From contig CAZVAQ010000198.1 of the NCBI GenBank assembly GCA_964625145.1, positions 1 through 5,711 of the forward strand: a DNA stretch of 5,711 nucleotides, written 5' to 3'. The stretch's first letter is position 1, and every line of letters begins with the position of its first letter. The notes under the pieces are model-generated. The model was not told the origin of the DNA, ran no database searches, and saw nothing but the letters and a program-made list of their open reading frames with translations. Source of the DNA: CAYTRP01 sp964625145 (GTDB lineage Bacteria > Sumerlaeota > Sumerlaeia > SLMS01 > JAHLLQ01). The position numbers and the translations under genes are program-made. Positions 1-5,535 of the stretch are shown piece after piece.

Positions 1-154
1 CGGCCGGCTGGTCGGCTTCCTTGGCGCCGTGGCGTGCCAGCATGTCGAGCGCGCCGGCCAACAGCTCATTGGTCACCAGTGAGTTGAAGCGGCTGACCAC
101 GATGCCAAATTTCATGCCGCGGCCGTCCATGTCCCCTTCGAAGATGGTTGCCAT
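1..154 (-). CDS. ribH: 6,7-dimethyl-8-ribityllumazine synthase, N-terminal part (gene runs off the left edge)
   Basis: This is the first 51 codons of a lumazine synthase, the cytoplasmic enzyme that condenses 5-amino-6-ribitylamino-uracil with 3,4-dihydroxy-2-butanone 4-phosphate in the penultimate step of riboflavin synthesis. The fragment has the family's N-terminal layout: a short EGDMDG lead-in, a first beta strand FGIVVSRFN (residues 16-24) carrying the substrate-site Arg-Phe-Asn, then a helix NELLAGALDMLARHGA (29-44). The catalytic histidine region lies beyond the edge and cannot be checked. The ATG at 152-154 was chosen because an in-frame stop (176-178) lies just upstream and because family members usually have a lead-in of this length before the RFN strand. 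The Shine-Dalgarno match is modest (AAGGA about 12 nt upstream). The gene begins 36 bp after the 666-residue gene and is probably co-transcribed with it, and more distantly with ribBA. Identification rests on motif recognition and is strong for a partial gene. Confidence 0.9.
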   Translation of the reverse strand, partial: MATIFEGDMDGRGMKFGIVVSRFNSLVTNELLAGALDMLARHGAKEADQPA

Positions 155-190
155 GATGTGGGTGCGTCCTTGGGTTCAGGTATTCGGTTC

Positions 191-2191
191 TTACGGATTC
201 TTGAAATCGATGCGAACTTCGTGGGGGAACTTGGCGTTGCCGGGGATGGGGATCTCGAAGATGCGGCCGTCGGGATTGTCATTATCAGAAACGGCCAGGG
301 TGGTGATGGCCTTGGGGACGTTTTGCAGCTGGAACAACCCGCGGCGTCCGGTAAGCGTCCGTGTCCCACCGCCGTAGATCTCGGTGGCGAACTCCGGGGC
401 GTCAAACAGGAAGCTGACGTTTAGGCGCTCGACGGGTTCGCCGCCGTTGAACGCGCGGATGCGCACCATGGTCGTGCCGTACATGGTGATCTTCACCGGG
501 TGTTCCGGATCGTTGACGGCGACCGGTGCCATGCCGCGGCCGACGTGTTGGCGGAACGCGGTGACGTAGATGTCGCCGAGGGCCACGCCTTCGGAGCGCA
601 GGATGTCCTCGTCGGGGAGCTGCATCATGAAGAAGCCCTCCTCGTCCGTGGCGGTGCCAAAGCGCTCCCATGCCGGCGGCAGGCCCGCGCCGCGCAGGTT
701 CACCGGGGCCCGTGCGACCGGCTGATCATTTTCGTCCACCACATAGCCCCACATGATGGCCGGGCGCATCATGCGCAGGATGACTTCCTCACCGGCCTCC
801 AACTGGTTCCAGCGCATGGTGACATTGTCCATGCGTTTGGCGTCCTCGATGGGGTTGAGAGTACTGATCATGAAGACGTATGCTTCGGCCTTTGGCAGGT
901 CGATGCTGAACTGGCCGGTGCCGTCGGTGGGTTCGGACAGGAAGTCGAACATCGGTCGGCCGGTGATGGTGCCCATGACTTCACGGCCGGGATTGGTTCC
1001 GCCGAACCCGTTCGCACGGACCAATCGCCCCACCGCCGGTTGCCCTTCGGCATCCAGCACGCGGCCGCGCACGCGCAGGCGGTCATCGAACTCGATGTCA
1101 AAATTGTAGATTCCGGAGCTCTCCGGCAGGGTGACCTGCAGGCGCTTTTCCACCGAGTTGTTCATGACCGAATGCAGGATTCCGGGGATCTCCTCGCCTT
1201 CATGCGGAGTGTAGTTCGGGCCCGGGCGCACGAGGCTGACATCGAATGTGGCGCCGGTTTCCCCGATGAACTGAAACTGGTTATCGACAATTGGAAGTGC
1301 GCGATAGAGCACGTTGCCGCTTTGCGCGTTGACGACGAAGCCTTGTCCTGACGGACCGGCCGGCGCGTTGACCAGACGGCCCACGGCCTGAACCACGTTC
1401 TCGCGAATGCGCAGCACACCCTCATCCTCGAACCCGAGGGGCGCCTTGTAATCGTACGGGTTCAGCCAGCGGTTCTCGCGCTCGCGGGTGAATTGGGCCA
1501 GCCCATTCATGGAGAAGTAGATGGGCCGCAGATCCGGGTAGGCCCAGAAGCGCAACCGGCCGGCGGCGTCAGTGGTGCCCTTGATCTCCAATCCAGGTGC
1601 CGGCAGGAGGGCGCTGGTATCGGGCAGATTAATGGTGATCTCGCGTCCAATGGCCGGCTGCTGGGTTTCCTCCATCAGGAAACGGAAGCTGAACCGCGTG
1701 CGGGCGGGGTACTCGATGATGCGCTGGAGGGTCTCGCCGGTCTTGATCGCGACATTGCCACCGGCGTGTTCCGGGCCGGGGCCCCACTTGGCCAGCAGCG
1801 CGTAATCGCCCGGGTCGATGTCTTCAAAGGCGATGATTCCTTGGGCGTCGGTCTCACCTGCGGCGGCGCGGTTGGAGCCTTGCTGCAGCCAGACGGTCGT
1901 GTTGGGGATGGGATCGCGGCTCCCCTCGTCGATGACCGTCACGGTCAATGGCGCGCGCGGGCCCTTAATGGGGACTGGGGTCCGGTCCACGATGGGGGTT
2001 TCACGTGGGGTTGTGACCGGGGGCGTTTGGCGGGTGTCCGGGCGGTCCACCACTTCGGTGCCGGTTGGGCGGGTCGAGCGGTCGGTGGGGGTGTCCCCCT
2101 TCATCAGGCCGAAGACCACGATGACGCCGACCACTACGACGACGAAGCCGATGATGGCGAAGATCAGGTTGTTGTTCTTGCCGCTGGACAT
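191..2191 (-). CDS. Membrane-anchored protein with repeated carboxypeptidase-regulatory-like (beta-sandwich) domains
   Basis: This is a 666-residue protein of unknown function. Residues 9-29 form one strongly hydrophobic segment (rich in Ile, Val, Phe) after a short polar N-terminus with a single Lys, so it looks like an uncleaved signal anchor; no lipobox cysteine is present. Residues 31-80 form a Pro/Thr/Arg/Asp-rich linker with TP and RP repeats. The rest looks like serial beta-sandwich modules of the carboxypeptidase-regulatory/CNA-B-like type: about 81-160 (TVTVIDEG, TDAQGIIAFEDIDPGDY), 165-260 (TDAAGRLRF), 371-445 (RVRGRVLDAEGQPAVG, TDGTGQFSIDLP) and 478-545 (WGYVVDENDQPVARAPVNL, TDEEGFFMMQLP), with a divergent one near 570-666. 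The recurring pattern 'V.D..G.P......T(D/T)..G.F' is visible directly. The translation contains no cysteine, which fits an extracytoplasmic location. The ATG at 2189-2191 has only a weak GGAG 11 nt upstream, but starting there gives a complete anchor. It ends in TAA 36 bp before ribH. A structural, adhesin-like or carbohydrate-binding role is possible; no catalytic motif is seen. Confidence 0.88.
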   Translation of the reverse strand: MSSGKNNNLIFAIIGFVVVVVGVIVVFGLMKGDTPTDRSTRPTGTEVVDRPDTRQTPPVTTPRETPIVDRTPVPIKGPRAPLTVTVIDEGSRDPIPNTTVWLQQGSNRAAAGETDAQGIIAFEDIDPGDYALLAKWGPGPEHAGGNVAIKTGETLQRIIEYPARTRFSFRFLMEETQQPAIGREITINLPDTSALLPAPGLEIKGTTDAAGRLRFWAYPDLRPIYFSMNGLAQFTRERENRWLNPYDYKAPLGFEDEGVLRIRENVVQAVGRLVNAPAGPSGQGFVVNAQSGNVLYRALPIVDNQFQFIGETGATFDVSLVRPGPNYTPHEGEEIPGILHSVMNNSVEKRLQVTLPESSGIYNFDIEFDDRLRVRGRVLDAEGQPAVGRLVRANGFGGTNPGREVMGTITGRPMFDFLSEPTDGTGQFSIDLPKAEAYVFMISTLNPIEDAKRMDNVTMRWNQLEAGEEVILRMMRPAIMWGYVVDENDQPVARAPVNLRGAGLPPAWERFGTATDEEGFFMMQLPDEDILRSEGVALGDIYVTAFRQHVGRGMAPVAVNDPEHPVKITMYGTTMVRIRAFNGGEPVERLNVSFLFDAPEFATEIYGGGTRTLTGRRGLFQLQNVPKAITTLAVSDNDNPDGRIFEIPIPGNAKFPHEVRIDFKNP

Positions 2192-2229
2192 GAGTTGCTA
2201 GGCTCCGGGGTCGGACGGTGACGGGTCTC

Positions 2230-2268
2230 GGGACCGGTGGCGGATTGGGCTCAGTCCGCCAAGGTCCC
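2230..2268. repeat. Bipartite inverted repeat in the ribBA to 666-aa-gene spacer
   Basis: In the 123-bp spacer two nested complementary pairs occur: outer arms GGGACC (2230-2235) and GGTCCC (2263-2268), inner arms TGGCGGA (2238-2244) and TCCGCCA (2255-2261), with a 10-nt loop. The folded RNA would be a 7-bp stem on a 6-bp stem separated by a small asymmetric bulge. No T-run follows on either strand, so it is not a classic intrinsic terminator. It could be a processing or stability hairpin, an attenuator-like element, or a protein-binding site. The function is inference; the repeat itself is read from the sequence. Confidence 0.55.
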
Positions 2269-2314
2269 ATGAAACCGCGGGGATATCAAGGATGGAGCTG
2301 TAAGCGCTGTTGGG

Positions 2315-3610
2315 TCAATGCTCTGCCGGCTCATCTTCCGGGGCGGTTGCCACATGGGCCAAGGAATTGGAGCAGCCGCACTGGCCCAGTCCCATCTTGA
2401 ACAGATGACCCATTTTCTCGGCTTTGGTTTGCAGGTAAGCTGCATTGTGCTCGTGTTCGCCGACTTCCAGGGGGATCCGGCCGACGATCTCCAGGCCGAA
2501 GCCCTGAATGCCGACGATCTTCTTGGGGTTGTTTGTCATGATGCGGATGCGCGTCAGGCCCAGGTCGCGCAGGATCTGGGCGCCGATGCCGTACTCGCGC
2601 AGGTCTGCCTTGAACCCCAGACGGATGTTGGCATCCACGGTGTCCAGCCCCTCCTGCTGGAGGTTGTAGGCCATCATCTTGGCGCGCAGGCCAATGCCGC
2701 GGCCCTCCTGATCCATGTAGATCAGGACGCCGTGACCTTCCTCGCCGATGCGCTTCATGGCGGCCCGGAGCTGCGGGCCGCAATCGCACCGCAGGCTCAG
2801 GAGTGTGTCGCCCGTGAAGCACTTGCTGTGGACGCGGATCAGCGCGCTGTCCTGCTTGGCCGGTTCGCCCAGCTCCATGACGATGTGCTCGTCGTTGTTG
2901 TGCAGGTTCTCGTACAGGTGCATCTTCCACACGCCGTACGGGTTGGGGATCGTGGTGGTGACGACGCGGCGGACGAGTTGCTCGTGGAGCGTGCGCCAGG
3001 CGATGAGGTCGCGGATGGCGACGATCTTCAGACCGTGCTCGGCGGCTAGGCGGCGCAGCTCGGGGAGGCGCGCCATGGAGCCGTCCTCGTTGAGGATCTC
3101 GCACAGCACGCCGACGGGGTTGAGCTTGGAGAGGCGGCACAGGTCGACGACCGCCTCCGTATGGCCGGCGCGGACGAGGACCCCGCCGTCGCGGGCGCCG
3201 AGAGGGAAAATGTGGCCGGGGCGGGCCAGGTCGGACGGCTTGGCGGCCGGGTCGGCCAGCTTCTGCACGGTGGCCGAGCGGTCCGCGGCGCTGATGCCGG
3301 TGCCGCCATTGGCGACGTCCACGGAAACGGTGAAATTTGTACCCAGATGTGAGGTGTTGTGCATCACCATGGGCTGGAGCTCGAGCTCCTCGAGCCGCTC
3401 GGTGGTGGTGGGAACACAGATCAGGCCGCGCCCGTGGCGGGCCATGAAGTTCACGGCCTCGGGGGTGCAATGCTCGGCGGCCATGACGAAGTCGCCTTCG
3501 TTCTCGCGATTCTCGTCATCCACGACGATGAGCATGCGTCCGGCGCGCAGCTCCTCGATGGCTTCGGGGATGGTGGCAAATGCCTGGGGATCGTGGGGCT
3601 GTTCGGCCAT
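2315..3610 (-). CDS. ribBA: Bifunctional 3,4-dihydroxy-2-butanone 4-phosphate synthase / GTP cyclohydrolase II
   Basis: The 431-residue product catalyses both entry reactions of riboflavin synthesis: ribulose 5-phosphate to DHBP plus formate (RibB half) and GTP to diamino-ribosylamino-pyrimidinone phosphate (RibA half). RibB half, about 10-205: acidic loop DDENRENEGD (31-40), HGRGLIC (59-65), GTGISAADRSATVQ (103-116), RPGHIFPL (130-137), and the active-site His150 (RAGHTEA) and Glu171 (LCEIL), matching the E. coli His153/Glu174 positions. RibA half, about 215-400: zinc cysteines C264, C275 and C277 in KCFTGDTLLSLRCDCG, YMDQEGRGIGL (298-308), Tyr315, Asp336 and Arg338 at the expected catalytic positions, and TNNPKK (359-364). 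Both halves look intact and of normal length. The C-terminal tail carries an extra CGC (411-413). The ATG at 3608-3610 is preceded by AAAGGTG at 8 nt and starts right before conserved RibB sequence; earlier in-frame starts would add a low-complexity proline-rich stretch. I see no FMN riboswitch upstream. Confidence 0.96.
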   Translation of the reverse strand: MAEQPHDPQAFATIPEAIEELRAGRMLIVVDDENRENEGDFVMAAEHCTPEAVNFMARHGRGLICVPTTTERLEELELQPMVMHNTSHLGTNFTVSVDVANGGTGISAADRSATVQKLADPAAKPSDLARPGHIFPLGARDGGVLVRAGHTEAVVDLCRLSKLNPVGVLCEILNEDGSMARLPELRRLAAEHGLKIVAIRDLIAWRTLHEQLVRRVVTTTIPNPYGVWKMHLYENLHNNDEHIVMELGEPAKQDSALIRVHSKCFTGDTLLSLRCDCGPQLRAAMKRIGEEGHGVLIYMDQEGRGIGLRAKMMAYNLQQEGLDTVDANIRLGFKADLREYGIGAQILRDLGLTRIRIMTNNPKKIVGIQGFGLEIVGRIPLEVGEHEHNAAYLQTKAEKMGHLFKMGLGQCGCSNSLAHVATAPEDEPAEH

Positions 3611-3618
3611 GAGGGGGG

Positions 3619-3625
3619 CACCTTT
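3619..3625 (-). promoter_or_regulatory. Ribosome binding site deciding the ribBA start
   Basis: On the minus strand AAAGGTG ends 8 nt before the ATG at 3608-3610. This is a better-placed Shine-Dalgarno than those of the two longer alternatives (ATG at 3650-3652 and TTG at 3788-3790) and supports the 431-residue protein. Confidence 0.6.
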
Positions 3626-3670
3626 CGTCTCAGCGCCGGGATCATCTTTCATGCCAGCCCCGCGATGCAA

Positions 3671-3704
3671 GGGGGGAGGCGGCTGGGGGGTGGGGGGAGC
3701 GGGG
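3671..3704 (+). repeat. G-tract cluster (G-quadruplex-type motif) in the ribBA leader
   Basis: The plus strand has four long G runs: 3671-3676 (6 G), 3685-3690 (6 G), 3692-3697 (6 G) and 3701-3704 (4 G), with intervening lengths of 8, 1 and 3 nt. This satisfies the usual four-tract G-quadruplex pattern. The plus strand is the template for ribBA, so the corresponding ribBA leader RNA is C-rich and G-poor. It lies about 60-95 bp upstream of the chosen ribBA start. In the ribBA frame it is open and would encode a Pro-rich stretch. Whether it folds or regulates anything is unknown. Confidence 0.6.
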
Positions 3705-3741
3705 TTCGGTGAGGGAGGCTTCAACTCCCGAGACATACCGT

Positions 3742-3785
3742 GGAGGGGCGGGCGCACTCCAGAGCTTCGCCTATCGTGCCCCTCC
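3742..3785 (-). repeat. Inverted repeat just after the pseudopilin A stop codon
   Basis: Read on the minus strand, GGAGGGGC (3785 to 3778) is exactly complementary to GCCCCTCC (3749 to 3742), with an inner GGCG/CGCC pair (3771-3768 with 3754-3751). The outer stem begins 2 nt after the TGA of pseudopilin A. No U-run follows, so it is at best a Rho-independent-like stem without a tail, or an mRNA 3'-end stabilising structure. A leader element for ribBA is an alternative. The pairing is seen directly; the role is inferred. Confidence 0.4.
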
Positions 3786-3786
3786 C

Positions 3787-4458
3787 TCAATGCGGCGCCA
3801 GGGCGTGGCCGATGGGGGGTTGGCCTTCGAAGCCGCCGCCTTGGGCACGCCAGATGTTGCCTTCGCTAATCGTGCCGTTGGAGGCGTCGTAGGTGATGGA
3901 TTCGCCCGGGAAATTGTGATAAACGCCGGGCGTCGCCAGGTTGTTGTAGAAATCGCGGTCCGGGCCGATGGAGCACAGGCGGTAGGCGCCGTAGAATTCG
4001 GTGATGGCCCCGGCCCGGTAGATGTTTCCCCAGTTGGGCTGGTTGGACGTGCCGACGTTGTTCGTGCGGGTGATGTTGTCGTGATAGGTGAAGTACTTCT
4101 CGTCCCAGCGGATGCGGTCGCCGCGCTGGACGAAGGGGTCGAGCATCATGGCCGATTGGAGATAGGCCACCGGGGTGGAGAGCCACGGGCCGACAATGCC
4201 CGTGGCGGGTTCGCCGGACAGAGGCGGATCGTTGAAGGGCGCGGCGGTGTTGTACTCGCGCGGGGGCTTGTTGGCGTCGGTGGCGTAGGACTCGATACCG
4301 ACGGCCATGGTACGCAGATCGGCCTTGGTGCGGGAGACCTTGGAGCGGACCTGGGCTTCGAGGAAGTTGGGGACGGCGATGGCAGCCAAAATAGCGATAA
4401 TGGCGACCACAATTAGCAATTCGATGAGCGTGAAAGCCTGATGCCGGGCGATGGCCAT
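3787..4458 (-). CDS. GspG-like pseudopilin (prepilin-type N-terminal cleavage/methylation), copy A
   Basis: This is a 223-residue prepilin-like protein. An 8-residue basic leader (MAIARHQA) precedes FTLIELLIVVAII, the class III signal recognised by prepilin peptidase. Cleavage is expected between Ala8 and Phe9, giving an N-methylated Phe1 with the conserved Glu at mature position 5 (Glu13); position -1 is Ala where Gly is usual. The hydrophobic helix spans about 9-30. The globular part contains STPVAYL (94-100), DPF (107-109), FYGAYRLCSIGPDRDFY (155-171) and YDASNGTISEGNIWR (190-204), which recalls the DPW and S.G.D...D..W region of GspG-type major pseudopilins. It would be assembled in the inner membrane into a type II secretion pseudopilus or type IV pilus-like fibre. 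The ATG at 4456-4458 has AAGGGA 8 nt upstream and is preferred to a GTG at 4498-4500, which lies upstream of the predicted transcript start. It is a paralogue of copy B upstream. The family assignment is firm; the exact subunit role is not. Confidence 0.88.
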   Translation of the reverse strand: MAIARHQAFTLIELLIVVAIIAILAAIAVPNFLEAQVRSKVSRTKADLRTMAVGIESYATDANKPPREYNTAAPFNDPPLSGEPATGIVGPWLSTPVAYLQSAMMLDPFVQRGDRIRWDEKYFTYHDNITRTNNVGTSNQPNWGNIYRAGAITEFYGAYRLCSIGPDRDFYNNLATPGVYHNFPGESITYDASNGTISEGNIWRAQGGGFEGQPPIGHALAPH

Positions 4459-4466
4459 GGTCGGGA

Positions 4467-4472
4467 TCCCTT
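4467..4472 (-). promoter_or_regulatory. Ribosome binding site of pseudopilin A
   Basis: AAGGGA on the minus strand lies 8 nt before the ATG at 4456-4458. It selects the 223-residue form over a GTG start 42 nt further upstream. Confidence 0.65.
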
Positions 4473-4488
4473 CAGTGTATGAGCGGAA

Positions 4489-4517
4489 AGTATGCGGCAC
4501 AGTCCAGCGAAGGGCAA
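4489..4517 (-). promoter_or_regulatory. Sigma70-like promoter of pseudopilin A
   Basis: On the minus strand TTGCCC (4517 to 4512) and CATACT (4494 to 4489) are separated by exactly 17 nt, each matching four of six consensus bases. A start near 4482 would leave a leader of about 24 nt with the AAGGGA ribosome site. It lies between the terminator of copy B and the start of copy A, where a promoter is expected. A very similar box pair precedes the divergent plus-strand gene. Confidence 0.45.
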
Positions 4518-4550
4518 CTGAATCGGCGAGAATGGCTGGGCGACATCATG

Positions 4551-4584
4551 AAAAATGCCGACCCCCGGGGTGGGGGTCGGCATT
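4551..4584 (-). terminator. Rho-independent terminator after pseudopilin B
   Basis: A perfect 13-bp inverted repeat, AATGCCGACCCCC (4554-4566) and GGGGGTCGGCATT (4572-4584), encloses a 5-nt loop. In the minus direction the stem runs into five Ts (4555 to 4551), the classic G+C stem plus U-tail. The hairpin begins 32 nt after the TGA of pseudopilin B. There is no T-run on the plus side, so it is one-directional and separates the two pseudopilin transcription units. Confidence 0.9.
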
Positions 4585-4616
4585 CAGAACTGGATGCGCA
4601 TGATTGGAGGTCAGTC

Positions 4617-5291
4617 TCAGTGCGCGCCGATGAGGCCCGCTTGAACTGGCGGCTGGGAATTGTCGGCACGAGCTTGGGAACGCCAGATGTTGCCGCTGCT
4701 GATGGTGCCATTGCTGGCATCATAGATCAGGTTTTCCGACAATTCGAAGGGGCGACTTCCTGTGCGGGCTCCTACCTCGCGGTTGAAGTAATCCCGGCCG
4801 GGTCCGATGCTACCGATGCGCCATGCGCCGTAAAAGTCCAGATGGCGGGACTTGGTAACGGGCTGGGCCGCGGTTGAACCAAAGATGGTCCAATTTGGAT
4901 CATTCGCGCGGATCTTCTGATTGTGGTACGAATATACCTGCTCGTCGAAAGCAATGGCGGAGCGCTGCTCAACAAAAGGGTCCTTGGGCCATGCATTCGT
5001 GATGTACGCGACAGGAGTCGATATAACACGGGCCATGATACCACCGGTGGATGTCCCAGGAGGAATCACGGCATCTCCGGAGTAATAGCCGCTGGTATGC
5101 TCGCGAGGCGGCGTGTTGAAGTCCACGGCATAGGCTTCGATGGCGGTTGCAAAGGTGCGCAGCTCGCCTTGGACGCGGGCGACCTTCGACCGCACCTGGG
5201 CTTCGAGGAAGTTGGGGACGGCGATGGCGGCGAGGATGGCGATGATCGCCACCACGATGAGTAGCTCGATCAGGGTAAAGGCTCTTTTCAT
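4617..5291 (-). CDS. GspG-like pseudopilin (prepilin-type N-terminal cleavage/methylation), copy B
   Basis: This is a 224-residue prepilin-like protein and a paralogue of the downstream copy A. The leader is only MKRA, followed by FTLIELLIVVAII; cleavage is expected between Ala4 and Phe5, with the conserved Glu (mature position 5) at residue 9. The segment from FTLIELL to about residue 37 is identical to copy A. Later shared blocks are STPVAY (91-96), DPF (104-106), DFYGAW (152-157), SIGPGRDYF (161-169) and YDASNGTISSGNIWR (190-204); the last falls at the same residue numbers in both copies, while the region between is divergent and of different composition. It is probably an inner-membrane pseudopilus or pilus-like subunit needing a prepilin peptidase encoded elsewhere. 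The ATG at 5289-5291 has AAAGGA 10 nt upstream; longer in-frame starts (5319-5324 and 5535-5537) add sequence unlike a prepilin leader. A strong terminator follows, so it appears monocistronic. I found no convincing promoter. Confidence 0.88.
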   Translation of the reverse strand: MKRAFTLIELLIVVAIIAILAAIAVPNFLEAQVRSKVARVQGELRTFATAIEAYAVDFNTPPREHTSGYYSGDAVIPPGTSTGGIMARVISTPVAYITNAWPKDPFVEQRSAIAFDEQVYSYHNQKIRANDPNWTIFGSTAAQPVTKSRHLDFYGAWRIGSIGPGRDYFNREVGARTGSRPFELSENLIYDASNGTISSGNIWRSQARADNSQPPVQAGLIGAH

Positions 5292-5535
5292 CGACTTCAG
5301 ATCCTTTGGGGGGGTCGTCATCATGGCTGGCCACCGGAGAGGCCGGAGTTGCTGTTCCAGACATTTGACGTAAGGGGGAAGCTGTGGGGTTGGCCCGGCT
5401 GCTGTCAAGGGCGCCGATGGTTCGGCGGCCAAATTCCTGTGAAAAGTTGATTTTTTGAGAGGGGAGAAGTGATCGGGCCCAAATCGGCAATGTCCGTGTT
5501 GCCTGCCGTCACCACACTGCCCATACTGTGAACCC
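5292..5535. other. Divergent intergenic region between pseudopilin B and the plus-strand gene
   Basis: This 244-bp stretch holds no convincing gene. An open frame on the minus strand continues through it as an N-terminal extension of pseudopilin B, but prepilins do not carry such leaders. Visible contents are AAAGGA (5302-5307, minus), the ribosome site of pseudopilin B; an AT-richer patch at about 5440-5460 that stands out in GC-rich DNA; an isolated minus-strand TTGACA (5408 to 5403) without a matching -10; and a candidate plus-strand promoter at the right end. Confidence 0.6.
5499..5527 (+). promoter_or_regulatory. Candidate sigma70-like promoter of the divergent gene
   Basis: TTGCCT (5499-5504) and CATACT (5522-5527) are 17 nt apart. 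The same -10 hexamer, spacing and five of six -35 bases occur before pseudopilin A. Initiation about 7 nt downstream would fall at about 5533-5535, directly at the ATG at 5536, implying a leaderless or nearly leaderless mRNA. This agrees with the lack of a Shine-Dalgarno sequence there. Confidence 0.35.

Noticed and set aside
500..1351. Long plus-strand open frame (283 codons) opposite the 666-residue gene
   Set aside because: It is antisense to a convincing gene, is rich in His, Ala and Arg, shows no recognisable domain, and arises from high GC content on the complementary strand.
2331..3470. Minus-strand 379-codon frame overlapping ribBA
   Set aside because: It is an Arg/Pro/His-rich out-of-frame shadow of ribBA; the true frame holds all RibB and RibA motifs.
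3713..3728. Short GGGAG/CTCCC hairpin as terminator of pseudopilin A
   Set aside because: The stem is only 5 bp and there is no following T-run.
3611..3786. FMN (RFN) riboswitch before ribBA
   Set aside because: Expected from biology, but the conserved blocks around CCCGACCGGCGGT and the paired ends are not present on either strand by eye.
2748..3869. Plus-strand 373-codon frame opposite ribBA
   Set aside because: It is Ser/Arg-rich and antisense to ribBA, without motif or ribosome site.
5403..5408. Minus-strand TTGACA as a -35 box for pseudopilin B
   Set aside because: No acceptable -10 hexamer lies 16-18 nt downstream.
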